Positions 20,005 to 30,743 are shown, numbered from the stretch's first letter. The stretch: DNA of 64,000 nucleotides from Trypanosoma brucei gambiense DAL972 (GCF_000210295.1 NC_026743.1:248001-312000), one strand, 5' to 3'. Made by a program: numbers and translations. The notes: generated by a model from the letters alone, not told the origin.

Positions 20005-20910
20005 ATGGGGAGTCGTTACGAGCGGCTTCAGAAGATTGGCGAGGGATCGTACGGTGTGGTGTTCAGAGCCCGTGATGTTACAACTGGGACTATCGTTGCG
20101 GTCAAGCGCATTCGCCTAGAAAAGGAGGAGGAAGGTGTTCCATGCACCGCTATTCGGGAGATCTCCATCCTGAAGGAGCTTCGTCACGAGAACATCGTGA
20201 GGTTGTTGGACGTTTGCCATAGCGAGAAACGACTCACGCTTGTGTTTGAGTGCATGGAGATGGATCTCAAGAAATACATGGACCACGTGGGCGGTGACTT
20301 GGACGCGGGCACCATCCAAGAGTTTATGCGCAGCCTTCTTAGCGGAGTCCGTTTTTGCCATGAAAGGAATGTGCTGCACCGTGATTTGAAACCACCTAAC
20401 CTTTTAATATCGCGCGAAAAGGAGCTCAAACTGGCTGACTTTGGGCTGGGGCGCGCATTTGGTATTCCTGTTAAAAAGTTCACTCAGGAGGTGGTGACGT
20501 TGTGGTATCGCTCACCAGACGTGTTGTTAGGCTCCACGCAGTACGGCACACCTGTTGATATTTGGTCGGTTGGGTGCATCTTTGCTGAGATGGCCATTGG
20601 CGCTCCTCTCTTCACGGGGAAGAATGATGCGGATCAACTGCTACGAATATTTCAGTTCCTCGGTACTCCAAATAGACAAGTGTGGCCATCCATGGACACA
20701 TATCCCAACTCTTCCAACATGCTGAGCAGACCGGAGTTTCAGCAAACCCTTGCAGCGACCTGTGAAGAGCAGTTTCAAACGAATCCCGCCTATGCGAAAC
20801 TTGGCCCGCAGGGGATTGATCTTCTTCGTTGGCTACTGAGGTATGAGCCAAGTGAACGATTAACCGCAGCTCAGGCATTGGAGCACCCATACTTTTCTGT
20901 CGAGTTCTAA
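20005..20910 (+). CDS. CRK1: Cdc2-related protein kinase CRK1
   Basis: From ATG 20005 the protein has 301 residues, the length I recall for trypanosome CRK1. The frame is open three codons further up, but only from TTG. Kinase motifs: GEGSYG (12-17), catalytic lysine in AVKRI (K34), cyclin-binding helix PCTAIRE (46-52), HRDLKPPN (125-132), DFG (145-147) and a T-loop Thr at 160 in KFTQEVVTLWYRSP. It is a cyclin-dependent kinase. In T. brucei CRK1 acts in G1 progression and in translation-linked growth control (family knowledge). The helix is PCTAIRE rather than PSTAIRE. Only short N- and C-terminal extensions are present. Confidence 0.95.
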   Translation: MGSRYERLQKIGEGSYGVVFRARDVTTGTIVAVKRIRLEKEEEGVPCTAIREISILKELRHENIVRLLDVCHSEKRLTLVFECMEMDLKKYMDHVGGDLDAGTIQEFMRSLLSGVRFCHERNVLHRDLKPPNLLISREKELKLADFGLGRAFGIPVKKFTQEVVTLWYRSPDVLLGSTQYGTPVDIWSVGCIFAEMAIGAPLFTGKNDADQLLRIFQFLGTPNRQVWPSMDTYPNSSNMLSRPEFQQTLAATCEEQFQTNPAYAKLGPQGIDLLRWLLRYEPSERLTAAQALEHPYFSVEF

Positions 20911-21858
20911 AGGTGACCGACGGGTGAGTTGCCGACATATAGGTGTTTGTATTTGTATGTTCTTATGAGCGAGGGCTTTGGTGCTACTTAAGGGAATCTT
21001 TTATTGCTTCCCACAGAATGGTGATTTGCCACGCGTGTGCTATCTATATGTAAATATATGTATGGGTGTGGGGTGTTGGTGATATGGTTGAGTCCGTATG
21101 GAGGAGGCGGAATACGCGGGTGCTACAGATAGTGAATGGAGAGATATGTCGAGGGTTGGCTGACGCAGTGGTTCTCTTTTTTTTTTTCTTCTAATTTATC
21201 TTTTTTTTTGCCACAGCACCCCCCTCCGAAAAAAGAAAAGAAGAGAGGGGTGTGCAGGTGTGCTTGCAGACGTTTTTGAATGCTTCTACCCTTTGGAGGT
21301 GAGGCAGAAGAGTGGTGTCAAGTTGTGTACATAGACATTCGATGTTTTCTCCTTGACTTGTTTCTTTTTTTGTTTTTTCTGTTTCACAGAACAGAGCAAT
21401 CCAATTTAATTTCGCCCATCCCGGGTGAGGGGAGTGTACTGGACAATGCATTTTGTTTTGATGCCCTGGTATGTGGAGATTTGTTTAAGCGTATTGGCTA
21501 TAGCAGTCCCTCGGTTTTAGTGTCTTATGCGAAAAAAAAAAAGTCAGGTGCTGTGCTTGTGAAATGAATAGGGAAATGCATGCATATATTTGTTTCGCGG
21601 AGGTGCGGTGTGAAGATAAAGTCACTTATTTGTGCCATTGGCACGGGCAATAGCGTTGTTCCCCCTTTAATACTTCCCTGGTGTTTCTCGTTTCCTCTTC
21701 TTTACTTTTTTTTTTGTTTGGCGCATGCGCGCGTGTATATGAAGATTATACAACTAAAAGGGAAATATTTGAAGGGAAACGAGAATAATTAGGATTTGTA
21801 AGTGCATACGTCGATACAGGCTAACGATAAAAAGAAAACAAAAAAGAAGACCCCCAAA
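20911..21858 (+). other. Intergenic region upstream of CCT-delta
   Basis: No convincing gene. A pyrimidine-rich tract at about 21659-21718 followed by AG at 21743-21744 is the likely spliced-leader acceptor for CCT-delta, giving a leader of about 114 bases. A second T/C tract lies near 21176-21210. Frames up to 95 codons have no domain. Confidence 0.55.
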
Positions 21859-23469
21859 ATGTCTACCAAGAAGGCAAATGAAAACAAGAAAGACACAAAC
21901 ACACAAACTGATGTGCGTCTAAGTAACATCACCTCTGCCAAAGCTGTGGCGGATTGTATTCGCACTTCTCTCGGCCCTCGAGGCATGGATAAGATGATTA
22001 TTGAACCTCGCGGTGAGGTAATCATCAGTAACGATGGTGCGACGATCCTTTCCAAACTGCAGGTAACTCACCCGTGTGCCAAGATGTTGGTGGAACTTTC
22101 CAAAGCACAGGATGTGGAGGCGGGAGACGGGACTACAAGTGTTGTAGTGCTCTGTGGCGCTCTGCTACGTGCTGTGGAGGAACTGCTGTTGAAGGGAATT
22201 CATCCGACGCAGATATCCGAGTGTTTCAACGAATGTGCTAAATTAGCTGAACAGGTGTTGGAAGGGATGAGCGTGAAAATTGACATCAACGACAGGGAGA
22301 CGCTCATTAGGGCCGCCATCACGTCGCTAAACTCAAAAATCATTTCGCAGAATAGCGATTTGATAGCCCCAATGGCTGTGGATGCGGTGAGGCAAATAAT
22401 GAGGGATAACGGCGACGTGGATTTGCGAGATGTGCGCATCGTGACGGCCCTCGGAGGGACAATCGACGAGTCGGTAATGCTTTCGAACGGTATGGTGTTC
22501 AAGCAGAAGGCGTCCCACGTCGCCGGTGGTCCAGTGCGCATTGCAAACGCCACAATAGCCCTTATTCAGTTTCAGCTTTCGCCACCCAAGACGGACATGG
22601 AGAGTACTGTTACTATCACCGACTACAACCAGATGGATCGGGCGTTAAAGGAGGAACGAAAGTACCTTCTGAACCTTTGCAAACAGATTAAGGATGCAGG
22701 TGTAAATGTGCTGCTGGTGCAAAAATCCGTTCTTCGTGACGCTGTGACCGTGCAGAGTCTCGACTTCCTCGCCAAGATGAAGATCATGGTGGTAAAGGAC
22801 GTTGAGCGCAGCGACATCGACTTTATTACCAAAACGATCGGGTGCCTCCCTGTGGCGAACATAGAGAACTTGAAGCCGGAGAAATTTGGCCATGCAGATC
22901 TTGTGGTAGAGGAAAACACCCCGAGCGGAAAGATTATCCGAATCACGGGGGTGCAGCCTCCGTCGGAGAAGATTAACCTGCAGCTCTTTGGAAAAACTGT
23001 TACTTTTTTCTTACGCGGAAGCAATAACCTTATGCTGGAGGAGGCTGAGCGTGCGCTACATGATTCGCTTTGTGTGATCCGTTCCATCGTGAAGAAGCGC
23101 GCCATTGTAGCTGGTGGTGCCGCTGGCGAAACTGAGGTGTGCCTTCAACTCAGCAAATACGCACGGGAGCGCGCTCAGGGTATGCAAACCTTTTGCATGC
23201 GTGCCTTCGCAGATGCTTTCGAGGTTGTCCCATACACACTAGCCGAAAATGCCGGCCTTCAGCCTATTTCTATCGTAACGGAGCTCCGCAATGCGCATGC
23301 CAGTGGAAACAAAAACGCTGGTGTTAACGTACGAAAAGGTTGTGTGACAGATATGGTGGAGGAGAATGTCGTGCAGCCGCTACTGGTGTCGACGTCGGCT
23401 GTCAGGCTCGCTGCGGAATGTGTGATGATGATCCTCAAGATCGACGACATCATCATGACACGGGCGTAA
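21859..23469 (+). CDS. CCT4: T-complex protein 1 (CCT/TRiC) delta subunit
   Basis: From ATG 21859 the protein has 536 residues, the family length; the frame is open 19 codons upstream, but only from GTG. Group II chaperonin motifs are present: SLGPRGMDKMI near residue 37, ISNDGATIL near 55, the ATP-site GDGTTS near 90, and the C-terminal GGGAAETE-type segment (here GGAAGETEV). IVKKRAIVAGG and ENVVQPLLVSTSAVRLA match the delta subunit. CCT folds actin and tubulin in the cytosol, which fits a flagellate that makes much tubulin. Confidence 0.95.
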   Translation: MSTKKANENKKDTNTQTDVRLSNITSAKAVADCIRTSLGPRGMDKMIIEPRGEVIISNDGATILSKLQVTHPCAKMLVELSKAQDVEAGDGTTSVVVLCGALLRAVEELLLKGIHPTQISECFNECAKLAEQVLEGMSVKIDINDRETLIRAAITSLNSKIISQNSDLIAPMAVDAVRQIMRDNGDVDLRDVRIVTALGGTIDESVMLSNGMVFKQKASHVAGGPVRIANATIALIQFQLSPPKTDMESTVTITDYNQMDRALKEERKYLLNLCKQIKDAGVNVLLVQKSVLRDAVTVQSLDFLAKMKIMVVKDVERSDIDFITKTIGCLPVANIENLKPEKFGHADLVVEENTPSGKIIRITGVQPPSEKINLQLFGKTVTFFLRGSNNLMLEEAERALHDSLCVIRSIVKKRAIVAGGAAGETEVCLQLSKYARERAQGMQTFCMRAFADAFEVVPYTLAENAGLQPISIVTELRNAHASGNKNAGVNVRKGCVTDMVEENVVQPLLVSTSAVRLAAECVMMILKIDDIIMTRA

Positions 23470-25000
23470 AAGGAGACGGAGAGAGGAGATAGATAAAGTG
23501 GTGAGTGCATTGGTGGAAAGGAACCGTGAGACGAGAGCGGAGAAGCGGGACAACATACGTGATATGATGCCGGTGGGAAATTCAAATTCTCATCGATGTC
23601 AATGAACACTTTGTTGGCATGTGTACGCGGGTGCAACAAGCCTCTCGAGCAGCTCATAAGATCGGCCTGTAGGACAGTGTTGCCGCAACGAGAGAATGTG
23701 AAATATTTGTGTTTGCACATTTATTATATGCACGTGCAACGTTTTCATCCCTAGATGAGAGCTGAATTTAGTGAATTGTTGGTTGAAGGCACTAATTCCT
23801 TCTCGTCAGCGCTGGCCACGGGGCGGCGCACCTCTCGTTTTTATTGGTTTTTTTGTCCTTGCACTTCCCGGCGCTTTTACGTGTGGAGTCCTATCCCCTA
23901 CTGGCGACGTGGAGGAGATTTATTTATAACGCTCTCTCAGAACTTGTGGGAAGTTAGGGTATTAAAAAAGAAAAAAAGAGAAAAAAAAATAAAGGAATCA
24001 TCTATCTCTTTGTTTACCACAACGGTTTGTGAGGGTGCTTCACGAGAACATATCAAAAGTGCATGAGACACACGTATCCGAACTGACGAGAAGGAGTGCA
24101 ATCACAATTGGATGTGACGATCTTTTTTTTTTCTTTCACTTCCCTCTGGTCTTTTTCAATATCCTTGTCATCTTGCATTTGTGCGAGTGTATTGTTATTG
24201 TATCGCCTCGCTTGCGTTTTTTTTTTCAAGTCGCGACGGCATAACTCATCGGTCCCCGTATTTATATTACATTTTTTCGTTCACTGTGAGCACCGGCGAT
24301 TACACCGTGAAAATGACACGACTCCGCGTGTGCTGTTTCAGGCGATGAACCACGCAACATAACAAGAGGAAAATGAAGGGCATGAAAGAATAGAATGGGG
24401 AGGAAAGGAGCACCTCACAGCAGCTTTTCCAAACCCCACGGTGAATGATTAAACCCATGCGCATACGGACAAGTGAATATATATTTATATATATATATGT
24501 TTGTGTTTGCTGTTTTGGCTACGAACAGAGTAACGCGAAGTGTGATAAAGAGAAAATCAAAAGACACGTGCAGTGCGGGGGGGGAGGGAGAGAAAACAGC
24601 AACACAAAAGGGGGAAAGTAACAAGAAGCGGAACAGGAGGAAGGAGAAACCAGAAGACACGTCACACAAGAAGAGAAAAAACAAAGAAGAGAATAAAGGA
24701 AATGAAAATTAACAATAAAGAGGTTGTAACAGCTACAGTGAAATTAACAACACGACACCAACAACAAACCGGAGAGGAATAAGAGAGGGGCTGTTCACAT
24801 GAGCAACTGAACTTCTCACCCATTTATCTCACTACCTTACTCTTGGCGTTACAACATAACCACCGCGGACTATCTTCAAACTGTATTTAACTCAAAAAAA
24901 AAAAAGATGCAAAGAGTATTTTATTTTTAAATAAATAATAATCAGAATAAAAAAGATATACATACACCTAGATACAGTAGCAAGAGACGTCAGATTACAT
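23470..25000 (+). other. Gene-free interval (1.5 kb) with purine-rich block
   Basis: No convincing gene. There are T-rich tracts near 24120-24150 and 24215-24228, a (TA)n repeat at about 24477-24500, and a strikingly purine-rich block from about 24540 to 24725 on the coding strand. A C/T-rich stretch at about 24812-24845 could be the splice tract for the first carboxypeptidase gene. Confidence 0.55.
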
Positions 25001-26401
25001 ATGCGGCTCATTTCGTATCCGGTAATGCTATCGTTACTGGCTGCTTGCATCCTGGTCGTAGTTTTAGCAAATACTGTCTATCGTAGTTTATCTCTAGCGC
25101 TTCGCACGACGGGCTCTGGTTGGGAGCCTTGTGACCCCGGCGTTGATCAATGGAGCGGATATTTTGATATTCCTGGAGAGCAGAGTGACAAACATTACTT
25201 CTACTGGGCATTTGGACCACGTGATGGCAATCCCAATGCCCCAGTGCTCCTGTGGATGACAGGTGGTCCTGGATGTAGTTCCATGTTTGCGCTACTTGCA
25301 GAGAATGGACCTTGCCTCATGAACGAAACGACTGGTGACATATACAACAATACGTACTCGTGGAACAACCACGCGTATGTAATATATATCGATCAACCTG
25401 CCGGTGTGGGCTTTTCGTATGCGGATAAAGCGGATTATGATAAGAATGAAGCGGAGGTATCGGAGGACATGTACAACTTTCTACAGGCCTTCTTTGGTGA
25501 GCACGAGGACCTGCGTGAAAACGACTTCTTTGTTGTTGGGGAAAGCTACGGTGGCCACTTTGCTCCGGCTACAGCTTACCGCATTAACCAAGGCAATAAA
25601 AAGGGTGAAGGCATATACATTCCTCTTGCAGGATTGGCTGTAGGAAACGGTTTAACAGATCCGTATACACAATATGCGTCATATCCCAGACTTGCATGGG
25701 ACTGGTGCAAGGAAGTTCTTGGAAGTCCGTGTGTATCCCGCGAGACATATGACTCCATGAACAGTATGGTGCCCGCTTGCCAGAAAGTGATCAACGCGTG
25801 CAACGCTGGCGCTTCATCATCGCAGTATTTGTGTAAGTTGTCTCGTGTGACATGCGATCCTGTGACTAATCTTTTCACATTGACAAAAATAAGTACTTAT
25901 GATATCCGAAGAAAATGCAACGCAACACTTTGCTACAAATTTGATGCCATACCCGCTTTTATGAACCGTGAGAATGTTCAGAAGTCACTTGGTGTCCGCC
26001 CTACTGTTTGGAAATCTTGCGTTTTTGATGCTAACAAAATGTTCAACATTGACTGGTCTAAGAACTTTAACTACACAATTAGTGGACTCCTCGAAGATGG
26101 AGTTCGAGTAATGATTTATGCCGGTGATATGGACTTTATCTGCAACTGGATTGGAAATAAGGAGTGGACACTTGCACTTCAGTGGTCTGGAAGTGAAGAG
26201 TTTGTGAAGGCCCCTGATACCCCATTCTCATCTATTGATGGTAGTGCTGCGGGTCTTGTACGTAGCGTATCATCAAACACATCGTCAATGCACTTCAGTT
26301 TTGTGCAGGTGTACCGTGCGGGTCACATGGTGCCGATGGATCAACCTGCTGCGGCATCCACTATAATTGAGAAATTCATGAGGAACGAACCACTCTCGTA
26401 A
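25001..26401 (+). CDS. CBP1: Serine carboxypeptidase III, array copy 1 (divergent N-terminus)
   Basis: 466 residues, peptidase family S10. Motifs: LLWMTGGPGCSS, the IDQPAGVGFSY substrate region, nucleophile Ser in GESYGGH (about residue 181), Asp in AGDMDFICNW, and His in AGHMVPMDQP. The hydrophobic N-terminus (SLLAACILVVVLA) is a signal peptide or anchor, and NxT/S sites suggest glycosylation, so a lysosomal/endosomal enzyme is expected. The first about 37 residues are unlike copies 2-4, with an abrupt switch to near-identity at LRTTGSGWEPC. The lid region also differs (GSPCVS, CKLSRVTC, KISTYDIRRKC). In T. brucei screens CBP1 affects suramin action (recalled). Confidence 0.95.
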   Translation: MRLISYPVMLSLLAACILVVVLANTVYRSLSLALRTTGSGWEPCDPGVDQWSGYFDIPGEQSDKHYFYWAFGPRDGNPNAPVLLWMTGGPGCSSMFALLAENGPCLMNETTGDIYNNTYSWNNHAYVIYIDQPAGVGFSYADKADYDKNEAEVSEDMYNFLQAFFGEHEDLRENDFFVVGESYGGHFAPATAYRINQGNKKGEGIYIPLAGLAVGNGLTDPYTQYASYPRLAWDWCKEVLGSPCVSRETYDSMNSMVPACQKVINACNAGASSSQYLCKLSRVTCDPVTNLFTLTKISTYDIRRKCNATLCYKFDAIPAFMNRENVQKSLGVRPTVWKSCVFDANKMFNIDWSKNFNYTISGLLEDGVRVMIYAGDMDFICNWIGNKEWTLALQWSGSEEFVKAPDTPFSSIDGSAAGLVRSVSSNTSSMHFSFVQVYRAGHMVPMDQPAAASTIIEKFMRNEPLS

Positions 26402-27018
26402 CCGGAGTCCGTTCGAATTTATGTGTATTGCATTGAATTGATTCCTTTACTGCTTTTAAAAAGCCCTGACTTATGACGGTATGTGGCTGCGAGTGTTTTT
26501 TATTCTTTTAAAGACTTTAAATATTTTGCTGTTTCTCAATGCTTTGCTTCCGACATGCTTTGTACGGATGTTTTTTTGGACCTTGTGTCTCTTGGATGCC
26601 CTTACCGGTTCTGGACTTTATGTTTTACATTGTGTCTTTACTGCCGTATAGACTTGCTCTGCACTTCTATGAAGTGGCATATTTGCGGGTCCAATGCCTG
26701 TGTTACAATTGAATGCATATGCCACTGCACAATAGAGGGGGAATGTTCTACTTTCTGGTACCTCACTTCTGCTGCTGCCAGAAATGATGAGTTTCTCAAT
26801 TTCAATGGCCGCATTAACGTAGCTCGCTGGCGTTTAATGTTTCTCCTCCTCCTCAAATAATAGATAATTCCTTGTTTGGTCAGCATACTGCAACTTCGTG
26901 ACTATGTTGGGTGCTCTCTCATGGTTTCCAAATTCGGCATTCCGTTGCCTCCCGTTCCTCTCCGATTGTGATTTGTTTCTTTCGATCATCTGTGTAGAAG
27001 TAAGTTCCCATACAAATA
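26402..27018 (+). repeat. Array spacer 1
   Basis: This 617-base spacer appears identical to 28411-29027. It carries the 3' UTR of copy 1, and a pyrimidine-rich tract at about 26946-26990 with AG at 26996-26997, the likely spliced-leader acceptor of copy 2, 22 bases before its ATG. An open 125-codon frame here starts with GTG and has no domain. Confidence 0.8.
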
Positions 27019-28410
27019 ATGCTGTGCCACACGTCGCTTTTTCTTATCTCGTTGCTACTCTTATTGCAGAGTGCAAGCGCCCTTCAGGCTATCCGCCGTC
27101 CGACGCTTCGCACGACGGGCTCTGGTTGGGAGCCTTGTGACCCCGGCGTTAATCAATGGAGCGGATATTTTGATATTCCTGGAGAGCAGAGTGACAAACA
27201 TTACTTCTACTGGGCATTTGGACCACGTGATGGCAATCCCAATGCCCCAGTGCTCCTGTGGATGACAGGTGGTCCTGGATGTAGTTCCATGTTTGCGCTA
27301 CTTGCAGAGAATGGACCTTGCCTTATGAACGAAACGACTGGTGACATATACAACAATACGTACTCGTGGAACAACCACGCGTATGTAATATATATCGATC
27401 AACCTGCCGGTGTGGGCTTTTCGTATGCGGATAAAGCGGATTATGATAAGAATGAAGCGGAGGTATCGGAGGACATGTACAACTTTCTACAGGCCTTCTT
27501 TGGTGAGCACGAGGACCTGCGTGAAAACGACTTCTTTGTTGTTGGGGAAAGCTACGGTGGCCACTTTGCTCCGGCTACAGCTTACCGCATTAACCAAGGC
27601 AATAAAAAGGGTGAAGGCATATACATTCCTCTTGCAGGATTGGCTGTAGGAAACGGTTTAACAGATCCGTATACACAATATGCGTCATATCCCAGACTTG
27701 CATGGGACTGGTGCAAGGAAGTTCTCGGCTATTCATGTATATCCCGCGAGACATATGACTCCATGAACAGTATGGTGCCCGCTTGTCAGAGTAATATTTC
27801 TGCTTGTGACGCTGATAATTCATCATCCGCGGATTCTTACTGTGAGATGGCTGGTGCTGCTTGTAGCGGCTTTGTATCTGATTTTTTGCTTACAGGTATA
27901 AACGTTTATGATATCCGCAAAACATGTGATGGGCCATTATGTTACAACACAACGGGAGTTGACAACTTTATGAACCGTGAGGATGTTCAGAGGTCTCTGG
28001 GTGTAGATCCAATGACTTGGCAAGCTTGTAACATGGAGGTGAACGAAATGTTTGACATTGACTGGTTTAAGAACTTTAACTACACAATTAGTGGACTCCT
28101 CGAAGATGGAGTTCGAGTAATGATTTATGCCGGTGATATGGACTTTATCTGCAACTGGATTGGAAATAAGGAGTGGACACTTGCACTTCAGTGGTCTGGA
28201 AGTGAAGAGTTTGTGAAGGCCCCTGATACCCCATTCTCATCTATTGATGGTAGTGCTGCGGGTCTTGTACGTAGCGTATCATCAAACACATCGTCAATGC
28301 ACTTCAGTTTTGTGCAGGTGTACCGTGCGGGTCACATGGTGCCGATGGATCAACCTGCTGCGGCATCCACTATAATTGAGAAATTCATGAGGAACGAACC
28401 ACTCTCGTAA
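27019..28410 (+). CDS. CBP1: Serine carboxypeptidase III, array copy 2
   Basis: 463 residues. The signal peptide is about residues 1-21 (SLLLLLQSASA). The catalytic triad is Ser178 (GESYGG), Asp375 (AGDMDFICN) and His439 (AGHMVP). GGPGCSS (84-90) forms the oxyanion region. The segment 237-346, the expected lid or insertion domain, is the only part that differs strongly from copies 1 and 4. The protein is identical to copy 3. It should remove C-terminal residues from peptides at acid pH in the lysosome (family knowledge). Confidence 0.95.
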   Translation: MLCHTSLFLISLLLLLQSASALQAIRRPTLRTTGSGWEPCDPGVNQWSGYFDIPGEQSDKHYFYWAFGPRDGNPNAPVLLWMTGGPGCSSMFALLAENGPCLMNETTGDIYNNTYSWNNHAYVIYIDQPAGVGFSYADKADYDKNEAEVSEDMYNFLQAFFGEHEDLRENDFFVVGESYGGHFAPATAYRINQGNKKGEGIYIPLAGLAVGNGLTDPYTQYASYPRLAWDWCKEVLGYSCISRETYDSMNSMVPACQSNISACDADNSSSADSYCEMAGAACSGFVSDFLLTGINVYDIRKTCDGPLCYNTTGVDNFMNREDVQRSLGVDPMTWQACNMEVNEMFDIDWFKNFNYTISGLLEDGVRVMIYAGDMDFICNWIGNKEWTLALQWSGSEEFVKAPDTPFSSIDGSAAGLVRSVSSNTSSMHFSFVQVYRAGHMVPMDQPAAASTIIEKFMRNEPLS

Positions 28411-29027
28411 CCGGAGTCCGTTCGAATTTATGTGTATTGCATTGAATTGATTCCTTTACTGCTTTTAAAAAGCCCTGACTTATGACGGTATGTGGCTGCG
28501 AGTGTTTTTTATTCTTTTAAAGACTTTAAATATTTTGCTGTTTCTCAATGCTTTGCTTCCGACATGCTTTGTACGGATGTTTTTTTGGACCTTGTGTCTC
28601 TTGGATGCCCTTACCGGTTCTGGACTTTATGTTTTACATTGTGTCTTTACTGCCGTATAGACTTGCTCTGCACTTCTATGAAGTGGCATATTTGCGGGTC
28701 CAATGCCTGTGTTACAATTGAATGCATATGCCACTGCACAATAGAGGGGGAATGTTCTACTTTCTGGTACCTCACTTCTGCTGCTGCCAGAAATGATGAG
28801 TTTCTCAATTTCAATGGCCGCATTAACGTAGCTCGCTGGCGTTTAATGTTTCTCCTCCTCCTCAAATAATAGATAATTCCTTGTTTGGTCAGCATACTGC
28901 AACTTCGTGACTATGTTGGGTGCTCTCTCATGGTTTCCAAATTCGGCATTCCGTTGCCTCCCGTTCCTCTCCGATTGTGATTTGTTTCTTTCGATCATCT
29001 GTGTAGAAGTAAGTTCCCATACAAATA
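28411..29027 (+). repeat. Array spacer 2
   Basis: Same 617-base sequence as spacer 1, with the same splice tract and AG (29005-29006). Together with copy 2 it forms a 2009-base unit repeated next by copy 3. Confidence 0.8.
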
Positions 29028-30419
29028 ATGCTGTGCCACACGTCGCTTTTTCTTATCTCGTTGCTACTCTTATTGCAGAGTGCAAGCGCCCTTCAGGCTA
29101 TCCGCCGTCCGACGCTTCGCACGACGGGCTCTGGTTGGGAGCCTTGTGACCCCGGCGTTAATCAATGGAGCGGATATTTTGATATTCCTGGAGAGCAGAG
29201 TGACAAACATTACTTCTACTGGGCATTTGGACCACGTGATGGCAATCCCAATGCCCCAGTGCTCCTGTGGATGACAGGTGGTCCTGGATGTAGTTCCATG
29301 TTTGCGCTACTTGCAGAGAATGGACCTTGCCTTATGAACGAAACGACTGGTGACATATACAACAATACGTACTCGTGGAACAACCACGCGTATGTAATAT
29401 ATATCGATCAACCTGCCGGTGTGGGCTTTTCGTATGCGGATAAAGCGGATTATGATAAGAATGAAGCGGAGGTATCGGAGGACATGTACAACTTTCTACA
29501 GGCCTTCTTTGGTGAGCACGAGGACCTGCGTGAAAACGACTTCTTTGTTGTTGGGGAAAGCTACGGTGGCCACTTTGCTCCGGCTACAGCTTACCGCATT
29601 AACCAAGGCAATAAAAAGGGTGAAGGCATATACATTCCTCTTGCAGGATTGGCTGTAGGAAACGGTTTAACAGATCCGTATACACAATATGCGTCATATC
29701 CCAGACTTGCATGGGACTGGTGCAAGGAAGTTCTCGGCTATTCATGTATATCCCGCGAGACATATGACTCCATGAACAGTATGGTGCCCGCTTGTCAGAG
29801 TAATATTTCTGCTTGTGACGCTGATAATTCATCATCCGCGGATTCTTACTGTGAGATGGCTGGTGCTGCTTGTAGCGGCTTTGTATCTGATTTTTTGCTT
29901 ACAGGTATAAACGTTTATGATATCCGCAAAACATGTGATGGGCCATTATGTTACAACACAACGGGAGTTGACAACTTTATGAACCGTGAGGATGTTCAGA
30001 GGTCTCTGGGTGTAGATCCAATGACTTGGCAAGCTTGTAACATGGAGGTGAACGAAATGTTTGACATTGACTGGTTTAAGAACTTTAACTACACAATTAG
30101 TGGACTCCTCGAAGATGGAGTTCGAGTAATGATTTATGCCGGTGATATGGACTTTATCTGCAACTGGATTGGAAATAAGGAGTGGACACTTGCACTTCAG
30201 TGGTCTGGAAGTGAAGAGTTTGTGAAGGCCCCTGATACCCCATTCTCATCTATTGATGGTAGTGCTGCGGGTCTTGTACGTAGCGTATCATCAAACACAT
30301 CGTCAATGCACTTCAGTTTTGTGCAGGTGTACCGTGCGGGTCACATGGTGCCGATGGATCAACCTGCTGCGGCATCCACTATAATTGAGAAATTCATGAG
30401 GAACGAACCACTCTCGTAA
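29028..30419 (+). CDS. CBP1: Serine carboxypeptidase III, array copy 3
   Basis: 463 residues, identical to copy 2 along the whole protein, including the lid region. Catalytic residues are at the same positions (Ser178, Asp375, His439). The identity of gene and spacer points to recent unequal crossing-over or conversion. Confidence 0.95.
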   Translation: MLCHTSLFLISLLLLLQSASALQAIRRPTLRTTGSGWEPCDPGVNQWSGYFDIPGEQSDKHYFYWAFGPRDGNPNAPVLLWMTGGPGCSSMFALLAENGPCLMNETTGDIYNNTYSWNNHAYVIYIDQPAGVGFSYADKADYDKNEAEVSEDMYNFLQAFFGEHEDLRENDFFVVGESYGGHFAPATAYRINQGNKKGEGIYIPLAGLAVGNGLTDPYTQYASYPRLAWDWCKEVLGYSCISRETYDSMNSMVPACQSNISACDADNSSSADSYCEMAGAACSGFVSDFLLTGINVYDIRKTCDGPLCYNTTGVDNFMNREDVQRSLGVDPMTWQACNMEVNEMFDIDWFKNFNYTISGLLEDGVRVMIYAGDMDFICNWIGNKEWTLALQWSGSEEFVKAPDTPFSSIDGSAAGLVRSVSSNTSSMHFSFVQVYRAGHMVPMDQPAAASTIIEKFMRNEPLS

Positions 30420-30743
30420 CCGGAGTCCGTTCGAATTTATGTGTATTGCATTGAATTGATTCCTTTACTGCTTTTAAAAAGCCCTGACTTATGACGGTAT
30501 GTGGCTGCGAGTGTTTTTTATTCTTTTAAAGACTTTAAATATTTTGCTGTTTCTCAATGCTTTGCTTCCGACATGCTTTGTACGGATGTTTTTTTGGACG
30601 TTGGTCAGCATACTGCAACTTCGTGACTATGTTGGGTGCTCTCTCATGGTTTCCAAATTCGGCATTCCGTTGCCTCCCGTTCCTCTCCGATTGTGATTTG
30701 TTTCTTTCGATCATCTGTGTAGAAGTAAGTTCCCATACAAATA
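30420..30743 (+). repeat. Array spacer 3, internally deleted
   Basis: 324 bases: the first about 180 and the last about 143 bases of the standard spacer. About 293 bases, equivalent to 28591-28884 of spacer 2, are missing at a junction near 30600. The splice tract and AG for copy 4 (30721-30722) are kept, so expression may continue with a shorter intergenic region. Confidence 0.85.

Noticed and set aside
26483..26860. 125-codon frame repeated in array spacers 1 and 2
   Set aside because: It starts with GTG, lies in the 3' UTR, is destroyed in spacer 3 by the deletion, and has no domain.
26898..27140. 80-codon frame overlapping the start of each carboxypeptidase gene
   Set aside because: Its ATG lies upstream of the predicted splice acceptor and it is out of frame with the enzyme.
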